64,000 bases of DNA from Brachypodium distachyon (lineage: Eukaryota; Streptophyta; Magnoliopsida; Poales; Poaceae), in contig NC_016135.3 of the NCBI RefSeq assembly GCF_000005505.3, positions 5,659,501 to 5,723,500 of the forward strand, written 5' to 3'. The translations under genes and the position numbers were made by a program. Position 1 is the first letter of the stretch. Every line of letters begins with the position of its first letter. Positions 55,701 through 64,000 of this stretch are shown piece after piece. The notes beneath the pieces were generated by a model. That model was not told the DNA's origin. It did not search any database and worked only from the letters and a program-made list of their open reading frames with translations.

Positions 55701-56608
55701 GCACTACTTTTCGGACTTCATTGCGTGAGAAAGGAGCATGTAGGGCCTGAGCTTCGGATTCAGACAGCGTGGGGAGGTGCACCGCGTCCAGCATCCATGA
55801 CGCAAAGGGCGTCGCCTGCAGGAACTGAAGTAGCCCAGGCGGCTTGCACAACATCCATGAAACCAGGAATCTTTGGCCAAAAATTCTCAAAGCGGAACCG
55901 AAAAGATCTCGGCCTGGATGTGGAGCAAGACATAAGAAGGGGACAATGATCCGAGATGTTGGTGCTAAGGGCAGATAGGTCACTGATCAGATAGGTATCT
56001 TCCCACAAGGAATTAAAAAGGACCCTGTCCAATTTTGCCATAATCGGTGACTCTTGTTCATTGCTCCAAGTGTCCTGCAGCGCCAAAGAGTTAATTCTGT
56101 GCCGGAATTTGTTCATTAATCTTCGGTTCACTCTCCCATTGCTTTTGTCAGCCGGATCGGAGACCAGATTAAAATCTCGATTAATCAACCAAGGTAGCTG
56201 CACAGAAGAACCAATTGCCGTAAGTTCCAGCAGAAATCTCTCCTTGTCAGCCAGGCTTTGGGGACCATAAAAAGGGGTCACTGCCCATGCACGAGCATCT
56301 GCAAGAGAAACGACCTCAGCGGTAATAGAGAATTCTCCTTTGTGTCTGGTGCTAATGCGCAGCAAATCAATTCGCCATGTCAAAATAATACCACCCCTCG
56401 TACCATCCGCCGGAATGCAATCGAAGCCATCGAAAGCAGGACCAAATGATTGAGAAATAGCAGCAGCATCAACAGACTGAAGCTTCGATTCTTGCACACA
56501 AATAAGTGACACATTGAACGACCGAAGAAACAGACGAATAGAGCTCCGCCGGGCAGGGTTATTAAAGCCCCTAATGTTCCACACGTCCATACTTAAGTCA
56601 GAATCCAT
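55701..56608 (-). pseudogene. LINE-B AP endonuclease domain
   Basis: ATG 56608 opens the AP endonuclease fold: MDVWNIRGFNNPARR, VQESKLQSVD (catalytic Glu), RGGIILTW, PFYGPQS, INRDFNLV (Gly of the usual GDFN is now Arg), KLDRVLFN and NISDHCPLLM (catalytic His). It is followed by FRFENFWPKIPGF, the common linker to RT. The frame is open to 55760 and then shifts. Confidence 0.88.
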
Positions 56609-56629
56609 AATAACAGTAGATTCAGACTG

Positions 56630-56884
56630 CTACAAATCACTGACGGGATCAGGCGCAGGGCTCCACTTCCTCCTGCAGAGTGAAGGCCTGAAAGCCTGAG
56701 TAGGCAGGTTCGTCGAAGTCGGTGTCTTCCGGGCGAATAGGGCAGCGACCGCGCGAAGATGCTGGGGAGCCAGCGGCTTGGAGAAGACGCTTAGGTACTG
56801 GTCAAACGCCTCTTGGGAGACCGTCTCACCATCTCGGACAAGGCCCAGCTTCCTTGTCGGGGGCATGACCCCGGGCAAGGTCAT
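56630..56884 (-). pseudogene. LINE-B ORF1 C-terminal end
   Basis: About 85 codons immediately upstream of the endonuclease ORF: LPGVMPPTRKLGLVRDGE, QYLSVFSKPLAPQHLRAV and AALFARKTPTSTN. This is the usual last part of grass LINE ORF1. The zinc-knuckle and RNA-binding parts are missing because the element is cut near 56895. Confidence 0.65.
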
Positions 56885-56895
56885 AACGGCACTAC

Positions 56896-57680
56896 TCTAG
56901 CCGAGGTAACGAAGGCAAGGCCGGCATAAACAAGTACGCCGGCATGGCGGAGTGCTACTAACATTAAGCCGGCATACCCGGTGTATGCCGGTGCAGCTAA
57001 TTTGCTTTATGAGTTTGCAGGACAACGATGAACACGTGAGTCTTGGCAGTAGCCGAGATCCCTCAACGGTCTTATCCTGGCCACGCGGTGCGGTGTAAAG
57101 CGGGGCCATCATCACTCCAGGAAAAGTGGTCAGCGCCTGTACGTCGGTGACAGGCGACCACGCAAAAGAAGCACTGAAAGAGAATCTATGACGGAAACCG
57201 GCAGAGGATAGCTGTACCCGCTGCCGGCTGGCAGGAAAAGTAAAGTTGTTTTGTACCCTGCGGTGTTGCCTGGAGGAAACCAAGCCGTGTGCCCGGTGGA
57301 GCCCAAGGAAGGTGACGTTAGACTTAGCCCACATGGCAATGTACCATGTGCGGCCTATAAATAGAACCTTACCCCTCCGTGAAAAAGGGGGACGAGAGCA
57401 TCCTAGGGTTTTTCCCCTTCTTCTTCTTTTTCTTCTTCTTCTTCTTCTTCTTCTTCTCCAAGAATACAGCTCAAGGAGCACCACTGTAGTGCTTCACTAT
57501 CCCGGCTAATACAGCAAAGTAGGAGTAGAGGTCTTACCTCTACAAGAGGGCCCCGAACCTGGGTGTTCTTGCGTGTTTTGTGCGTGTTCTTCTTCACGTC
57601 CTTCCTCCTCCGGATCCACAGTCGTCTATTGGCCCCAAGTTAAGCCATCCTATGGCATCTGCCGTGACACCACCACGACA
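56896..57680 (+). mobile_element. Tat-type gypsy 5' LTR
   Basis: Ends CACCACGACA at 57680, just before the PBS. CTATAAATAGAACC at about 57354 is the TATA box. A (TTC)n-rich leader spans 57417-57458, and AGGGCCCCGAACCTGGG lies near 57548. The beginning is not resolved; it abuts the broken LINE B. Confidence 0.7.
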
Positions 57681-57681
57681 G

Positions 57682-57699
57682 TTGGCGCCCACCGTGGGG
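57682..57699 (+). promoter_or_regulatory. Primer-binding site of the Tat element
   Basis: TTGGCGCCCACCGTGGGG, the primer-site sequence shared by many grass Tat-lineage elements, one base after the LTR end. Confidence 0.85.
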
Positions 57700-57711
57700 C
57701 CAGCAGCGGCG

Positions 57712-59882
57712 CTGGCTGGAGTTTTCATCCGGACGGGAAGCTTCCTCGTCACCGGAGAGCGTGTGGTCTCCGGTTTGGTCCAGAGATTCGGCTCTCTGGG
57801 CTTTATCGACAACAACGCGGGCTGCTTCAACGGCGCACCGCTCCCCTGCGCTGGCCGCTTCATCGACTTCGGCATGCACGAGATTTATGTGGCTACTGAC
57901 CGCCCTTGCAGGTACCCGGAGCAGGTGGTGATGGCCGAAGACCCACCCGCCATCTGCACGGTTCGTGGCCGGCACGCCGACTGCCCCGCTGACCGTGTGG
58001 AGGTTTTGGTGACCGCTCACGGTGCGGATACGGGAAGAGACGCCGCAGGAAGTGGCGCGGTCCTAGCCAGTCCGGCAGAACGGCGAAACTTCCCTTGGAG
58101 AAGCCGGAGGACGTCGCTGCTCAAGCCGGCGCGTCGGCCTTGCCGCCGAAACCGACTCAGATCCAGGCCTCCATCGAGCGGTTGACTACGCCGGTAGCGT
58201 CGAACGCTAACCCGGCTCGGCTACATGAAGATTTGGAGGTGGAAAGGCAAAAGCTGCTAAGGAAGCAGTCGACGTCGCCAACGCCCGGCAGCAGCTCGAG
58301 ATCTCGCTTCGTGAGTATAACAAAGCTCATGGTTTTAGTTCTACTGCGTTTACTAACCCTAATAGAGTCGGTGAGGTGCGTAACCGTGGCAAGAACTTGA
58401 ATGCCGAGATGACAAGAGATGGCAGGGGTGTGCCAGCTGTGTCGGCAGGTTTTGCCTCGGCACTAAAGCCGGAATGCAATACCCCTGTCAAAAACCTCCA
58501 GGCTGCCGAGGCCGCAGCTGAGGAGTTGCCGAATCTCACGGGAGAGGCACTTCGGCAGCTGCAACTGCGCGTGAAAGAGCTGCTCCAAACGGCAAACGAG
58601 CAGAACGAGGCATACATGAGAATGCACGGCAAAGCCGGTGCATCGCAGGTCATTCACTCGGCAGCAAACGCCGGTGGCCGGGTTGACAAACAAGCATCCT
58701 CGCCTGGTGGCAAACGGGACAAGAGTGTCAATTCAGGCCGGGATAAACAGCTTCAACATTGTGATCCGGCCTTGGCTGAGAGGCAAATGGTCAGGAGGAT
58801 TGATGATAGCCAAAGCGGTCTGCGTCCCGGCGGCAATCGCCGAGATCAGCAGGAGCGTTACTCGTTCGATCACGAGCACTGACCTCGGGGTCCGGCACCC
58901 AATACTGCTACAAGACAGTAGGGTGTCGGGCGCAACCCACTATACCGAGATGAGGATCGCCGATATGATCGTCACGATGACGGATACTCGGCCTTGGCTG
59001 ACAAGGGTTATATCAGGCGAGAACGCGACAACCTTGGCCCGCTCGGCGGTAGAGTCGGCAACAGGCAGGTATCACCTCTAGACGCTCGGCACCGACTTGA
59101 TCGAATATATCTGTCCGAACCCCTGGAAGAGCAAGGTCCTCCGGGACCGCGTTGCTTTGCAAACCGAATCATGAGGGAAAGATCAACCCCGGATTTTCAG
59201 CTGCCCAGGGGCACGAGAACGTATTACAGCAGCACTAAGCCAGAAGATTGGTTGGAAGATTATGTCACGGCGGTAAGCGTGGCAGATGGCAATCGCAGAT
59301 GGGTGGTGCGTTACGTACCCCAGATGCTTGTAGGACTGGCAAGGATATGGCTGAACAACTTGCCCGAGAGCAGCATCAACTGCTGGATTGACTTTGAGAA
59401 AGCCTTTGTCAGCAACTTCACCAGCACTTACAAGAGGCCGAATCGTCCTTAGCAGTTGTCCATGTGCAAGCAGAGAGACAACGAGACTGACCGGGATTAC
59501 CTGACCAGGTGGAACAATCTACGCAACTCCTGTGAAGGAATAGTGGAATCGCAGACCATAGCATGGTTTGCTCAGAGATGTCGGGCTAAAAGTCCGGATG
59601 AAAACTCTATCTGAAATGATCAGGATAGCCGACATGTACGCGCTTGGCGATCCGACTCAGCCATCGCTCATGCCGGTAGAACCGCAAAGGGAGCAGCCGG
59701 TGTACAATCCTGCTAGGGCGTTCCGAAGGAATGATCATCAAGATCATCGCAACAAGGGAAGGGATGATAGGCCGGATTATCGGTATGGGCCAGCCCATGT
59801 CGCCGCAGTTCAGGATCAGCCAGATGCGGGCTTTAGACAGCGCCTGAAGACGGAAAATCAGCAGTGGGCCAATATGAGACCC
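57712..59882 (+). pseudogene. Tat-element gag, broken and truncated
   Basis: Frames read in sequence: an N-terminal region (VVSGLVQRFGSLGFIDNNAG), an Ala/Glu-rich part (LHEDLEVERQKLLRKQ; AAEAAAEELPNLTGEALRQL), and the retrotransposon gag core (CFANRIMRERSTPDFQLPRG, YSSTKPEDWLEDYVTAVSVA, GLARIWLNNLPESSINCW, FEKAFVSNFTSTYKRP). The tail region carries MIRIADMYALGDP. Frame changes occur near 58200, 58380, 58900 and 59450. LTR-D inserted at 59883, so the zinc knuckle and pol are not present here. Confidence 0.82.
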
Positions 59883-60229
59883 TGAGACTGAATATATGCA
59901 ATTTAGCCCCAAATGCTAACTCGCGCATAAATCAAGCCCCAATGCCTCCCTACGATCAACACTTCACAACATACACGCAATGTGTTCACCGCAAGTTGGA
60001 ACAAAATGATATCATTACATCACTTCTAAGACACAAGATTAAGTCAAGCTCATACATGGAGCGAAATACCAAGTTATTACAACTCACTGACACATGTCCA
60101 CAATCATCATTACCCCAGCGGAAGCAAATTAGCCCCGAGTACGGACAAGTTACAATTATTGCCTAAGAGGCTGAAACTGAAAGGAGAGGCCGCCACAAGT
60201 TCACAGAACCCTGCTCTGGAATCTTCTGG

Positions 60230-60294
60230 CTAAATGTCGAAGCTGTCGTCATCGAACTCCACGAAGTAACCACTCACCTGTTCCTCCGGAAACT
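60230..60294 (-). other. Terminal-exon-like block in LTR-D
   Basis: Follows TTGTTTTCTCCAG. In the phase left by the GC donor at 61556 it reads E, then FPEEQVSGYFVEFDDDSFDI and TAG: 21 codons with a strongly acidic end. Confidence 0.4.
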
Positions 60295-61555
60295 CTGGAG
60301 AAAACAACGTTACAAAGCAACTGAGTACAAGGTACTCGCAAGACTTACGGGAGATCTAAACTAGATATGCAACAAGTCTCAAAATGATGGATAATATGGT
60401 GGGATTGTGCAGCAGCAATATATATATCTGGAGAGATACACTAATGACATCGTCTAATTAGAGGATAAGAAGCGTGTACCAAGTGAGGTGATAATCTATC
60501 AACTAACACCCATCAAACACAACCTCTTATCACCCCCTCAACCCTTTGTGAGGAAATGATCCAAAGGCACTCACACTTAAGCAGTTTTAAGCATATCCAT
60601 GATTAAAGGCTAATTACTACTCAAGTTTAAGAGATTAAGTTAATTAAATGGTATGAGTTCTCTATGATCAAGTAATGACCAACCAAGTCGTCCATGACCG
60701 CGGACACGACATTCCGAAAGATTTATCCCTGCAGGGTGTGCCAATTTACCCGTATACGTTCGTCCAACCCTTATTGCCACTCGAGTAGGAACACATAAAG
60801 ACGTGTGTCGGCAGGATTGGGCGACATGACGTTTCCAAGCCCCACAACTAATCCAGGGGACCAACCCAACTAAGTCTAATCCGAAACGAGAGCCCGGCCG
60901 AAGCGTCGTATGGACTCAAGAGTTGCGTGGACAGCTGGTAGTGGTTCAGTGTCCGCAGAATGACCACTCCAGACTAGTGCCGCAATCCTATATGTATGCA
61001 AGTACCAACAAATCTCCAACACAACACCAGTATATATGCGATATGCCAAATGAAACGCCCAAACTATGTGGCCCCTGGAAGAGCTATGAAACGAGTACTA
61101 AGCCAAGGGGGAACCCATATATTCTCCCACGAGCGGTTAGCGCGAAGTTTCTTGGGTCGGCGAAAACGAGAACTCAGTCCTTAGGTCGGCGCCAATGGAA
61201 CAAAACACCAATGCGTTAGCACGGCCTCCCATCGTTGCCTTCTGCAGGTAATAACATGTCACAAATAATAATTGCAAATAAATACAGAAAGTAGCATGTG
61301 GATGTAGCAATTGTAAAACCCCAAGTAAGGACACTTGACTAGCAATCTAAGCAGACAGAAAATGACCAATTAGGGCAATAACAAACATGTGACATGGTAA
61401 TAGGATAAGAAACAAGACAACAGGCAATTTGAGTAGAGCTGACTAAAGCTATACAATCCTAGAGGTATCGTGACAAGAACCGAGAACATAACTTAATGCA
61501 AGAATGAGAGAGAGGCATTGGGTATAATGAACATGTTCAAGGAATGGCTGCTTGC

Positions 61556-61639
61556 CTGGATTCTCGGTCGCTGGGCACCGAGAGAGGGGATTCGAAGAAG
61601 TGTGGGAACCCGGATCGTCGGCGGAGTAAGTCGGAGTCG
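61556..61639 (-). other. Exon-like 84-nt block in LTR-D
   Basis: Preceded by TTTACGATAG and followed by CCAG|GCAAGC, a GC-type donor. 84 nt is a multiple of three and is open in the phase used by LTR-A to LTR-C (TPTYSADDPGSHTSSN). The triple-Cys core is not conserved here. Confidence 0.45.
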
Positions 61640-63628
61640 CTATCGTAAAGAACCAAATCACACAATACGCAAATAAGTAACCATTCACAGGTGCAATGCA
61701 CAATACAACATGAGATGGCATGTGACAACACGATGCAACAATATGCAAGTGAAATGATTCCATTTAGCAACAAAGGTAACCATTAGGTGATTACAAGATG
61801 GTAAACAACAGCTTTAAAATACACAAATGGACTAAACAAGTATGCTATTGTGTTCTACAAGTTACAGTGATCAACTTTGATGTTTACACTAATTACAGAA
61901 GAGTTACCAATTTTAAATTAGAGACTAAACAAGTTCATACATTTGAATTTCAAATCTGGGACAGATTTGAAATTTGAAACTTAAAAAAATGTAAATCTAA
62001 TTGCACAGTTAAACTCCTTGTATTTTTCTGATTCCAAAAACATATATGGTTTGCTCAATTTGGACAAAGCATGCATTTTCTAGGATTTAAACAAGATTTG
62101 AAACATTTCTGGAATTTTAAAACAAATGAAAACGCACAGAGAACTAAAACTACGCGCGTGCAGCTAGCCTGGGCGGCTGACGGCGGGCCCGGAAGGGCTG
62201 ACTAGGCGGGGCGTGCTGAGCTGGCTGCCGCGGTCACTGACCAGCGGGTCCCACCTGTCAGGTTTGGTCAAAGATTAAAAAAATTGGTGGTTTTTACCCT
62301 GCGGCCACGGGAGATGGAACCTGGGTCAGTCTGACAGAGCGAACGGATGAGCAAGGTAACCAGGCGGGCTGCAAAACGGATCTTAGCAGAACAAGGGTGT
62401 GCGCCCTTTTGAACCAGACCAAGCTAGCTGCTTGCGGGCGCGCACGGCGGCCACGGCATGGCAAGAACGCCGGCGACCAAAGCTAGCGGCGGAGGGTTAC
62501 AAGGTTTGGCCCTTTCGTCCCGGTGCTTCACGGAGGCAAGCTCCCATGAAGGCTCGCGCACCTGCCCTCCTGGCACGCGCGCGCGGCATGGACCCGAAGC
62601 TCGGCGGCGGCGTTCCAGGGCGTGGTTGCGTCGTGCTCGCTCTACAGAGAGTAAAAGAGAGATAGGGAGGTTGCGACGGATGCGCATTGACGAGGCAGAG
62701 CTCACCGTGCAGAAGATGGTCCACGAAGAGGCTTGTCGTCGCCGGAATTTGGGAAGAACTCGCCGGCGGCCGAAGAGGAAGAAGTTGTCCTAGGCGTGGA
62801 TGTAGACGTTCTCGCTCCGATTCCTTGCACCCACGCGTACACGGCCCGAAAGAAGCGGCCGTGCGGTGCAAGAAACGGGGGAGAGGAACCACTAGCTAGG
62901 GTTTGCCTGGCGTTGGGGGAGGGAGGAGGCGCGGCGCAGCTTAAGTAGGCGAGGCAGGGTGGCTGTCAAGGGCGGACGTGGCGCGGGGCTCACCGATCGG
63001 GAGGGAGAAAAAGCAGAGGAAGAAGAAGCACTGTGAGACAAGGCATACTTTCACGGAATACGTCTTCGACGCGGGGAAGTGCACGGCGGCGGCGGCGCGC
63101 TGGCGATTGGGCCGAGCAGGGCGGCGCGGCTGGGCGGTGCGGCTAGCGCGCGAAAGAAGGAGGGCTGCGGCGCTGGGCCAGCTCGGGCCAAAAGGTAAGC
63201 AGGTAAGATTCTTTTTCTTTTTCCTTTTCCTTTTCTGTTTTTCTCTCTTTGCAAATAACTTTGGATTCAAAATTTCAAATACCAATTTGAAGAGCTGAGG
63301 AATAGGAGAGTTCAAATATAGTGCTAGTATTTGAAAATGTTCAAATGGATTTAAAGATTGAAAATCCATTTGACGTTCTTTTACAAATTATGGGAAAAGG
63401 AATTCAAACTCAAAGAAGGGAAAAAAATTCATATTTGAATCTTCTACCAAATTCAAACAACAAGAATTCAAACCACAAGTTTAGATGCAAATTTAAAACT
63501 CATGTGACACAAATAAATAGACATGGCATGGCATGGATGCAAATGTAAAATGTTATGCAACAAGAAATAAATTACAAACAGGTCCACATAAAGGGCTTAA
63601 ATGTAAATGTTGCTCTTGGGCTGTTACA

Positions 63629-63641
63629 ATTCTCTCCCACT
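63629..63641 (-). promoter_or_regulatory. Polypurine tract of the LTR-D element
   Basis: AGTGGGAGAGAAT on the minus strand, directly upstream of the LTR start TGTAACAG; it primes plus-strand DNA synthesis. Confidence 0.85.
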
Positions 63642-63665
63642 AAAAGGAATCACGTCCCGAGATTC

Positions 63666-64000
63666 TTAGGGATCTGCCAGAAAATTAGGATAGTCCTTGC
63701 ATAACTGATCTTCACGTTCCCATGTTGCCTCTTTGTCAGAGTGATGAGACCAAAGGATCTCGTAGAATTTGTGAGTTTTGTTGCGAGTGCGACGTTCTTT
63801 CACATCGAGAACGTGAACTGGACACTCCATGTCGCGGAGCTCGATGGTCTCATGGTCCACTGCACGACCAGGATCCTTGAAACAACGTTTGAGTTGGGAA
63901 ACATGGAACACAGGATGGACCTTGGTGAGATTCGGAGGAAGCTCGAGGCGATAGGCTACCTCGCCTTGCCTTGCGATCACCTTGAAGGGGCCAATGTAAC
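63666..64000 (-). CDS. Gypsy chromovirus pol, C-terminal end (partial)
   Basis: Open from the right edge to TAA at 63666. It starts YIGPFKVIARQGEVAYRLEL, the GPY/F integrase motif, then VHPVFHVSQLKRCF. The C-terminal chromodomain-like block follows (HVLDVKERRTRNKTHKFYEI, WSHHSDKEATWEREDQL) with the aromatic pattern that binds methylated histone tails in chromoviruses. No stop or frameshift is seen in this stretch, so this element may be younger than its neighbours. Confidence 0.9.
   Translation of the reverse strand, partial: YIGPFKVIARQGEVAYRLELPPNLTKVHPVFHVSQLKRCFKDPGRAVDHETIELRDMECPVHVLDVKERRTRNKTHKFYEILWSHHSDKEATWEREDQLCKDYPNFLADP

Larger units (their letters stand above)
54071..56895 (-). 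mobile_element. LINE copy B, truncated at both ends
   Basis: A minus-strand LINE from the ORF1 end (56884) through endonuclease and RT to about 54111. The part of ORF2 after RDISGRLSSRALS, the 3' UTR and the A-tail are absent; LINE A begins 40 bp further on. Its sequence differs clearly from LINE A (for example LPYH/GWKPKLLTKGG against ISCFSGMLSYGG), so they are different families. Confidence 0.85.
59883..63628 (-). mobile_element. 3' LTR (LTR-D) of a chromovirus-type gypsy element
   Basis: On the minus strand it runs from TGTAACAGCCC (63628) to ATTCAGTCTCA (59883), 3746 bp. The polypurine tract AGTGGGAGAGAAT precedes it (63641-63629, minus), and the pol end lies upstream at 63666-64000, so this is a true 3' LTR; the rest is beyond the right edge. 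It carries a micro-exon-like block at 61639-61556 and a terminal-exon-like block at 60294-60230. It inserted into the Tat gag. Confidence 0.88.

Noticed and set aside
62399..62899. GC-rich ORFs in LTR-D
   Set aside because: They overlap on both strands, have biased composition and lie in the LTR promoter region as in LTR-A.

Overview
The window is plant nuclear DNA, almost certainly from a grass. It is packed with nested transposable elements and carries one plausible host gene, a small RING-H2 protein at about 51 kb. The start of one solo LTR (47641) matches the BARE/Angela/WIS copia group, which points to a pooid grass (Triticeae, oats and relatives). I cannot name the species. I see no bacterial, plastid or viral genome segment.

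Layout. 1-2549 is part of a Ty3/gypsy LTR (LTR-A). 2550-5953 holds fragments of a Tat-type gypsy element: an antisense ORF, an LTR and a decayed TE-associated ORF. 5954-9872 is mixed debris, including a coiled-coil/membrane ORF, a copia RT remnant and an exact 170-bp tandem duplication. 9873-50036 is one copia element (C3, TSD GTCCT). Its 5' LTR was split by a 33.7-kb nested stack (9909-43566, TSD GGTTG). The stack contains copia C2 (10359-26159, TSD CTAAG), which itself carries copia C1 (11016-20308, TSD GTTGT) inside an LTR. It also contains a CACTA DNA transposon (27981-39852, TSD TCA) with a solo gypsy LTR inside its second gene (LTR-B, 30538-34235, TSD TCGGT), and another solo gypsy LTR (LTR-C, 40072-43379, TSD GAATG/GAAGG). 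C3's own coding region has an inverted integrase segment and a solo BARE-like LTR in its RNase H. 50037-52284 holds the RING gene and a Stowaway-like MITE. 52297-56895 is two LINE copies, and 56896-59882 is the 5' part of a Tat gypsy element. 59883-63628 is the 3' LTR (LTR-D) of a chromovirus whose pol gene runs off the right edge.

Nearly all TE genes are broken by stops and frameshifts, many of them explicable as C-to-T or G-to-A changes at CAG, CAA or TGG codons. Because the TSDs can be read directly, the relative insertion order can be reconstructed.

Two observations stand out. First, all four long gypsy LTRs (A-D) carry a short exon-like block at a comparable place. Each is 60-84 nt and a multiple of three, follows a TAG acceptor and ends in AG|GCAAG(T/C), a GC-type donor. 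In A, B and C it encodes C-x-C-[DE]-E-C with synonymous Cys codon changes. In B, C and D a later acceptor continues the same phase to an early stop with an acidic tail. Second, in C2 the reading frame that enters Gag starts inside the LTR and stays open across the LTR end and primer-binding region. The segment spanning that junction has in-frame splice-like borders and is 210 nt (70 codons) with no stop.
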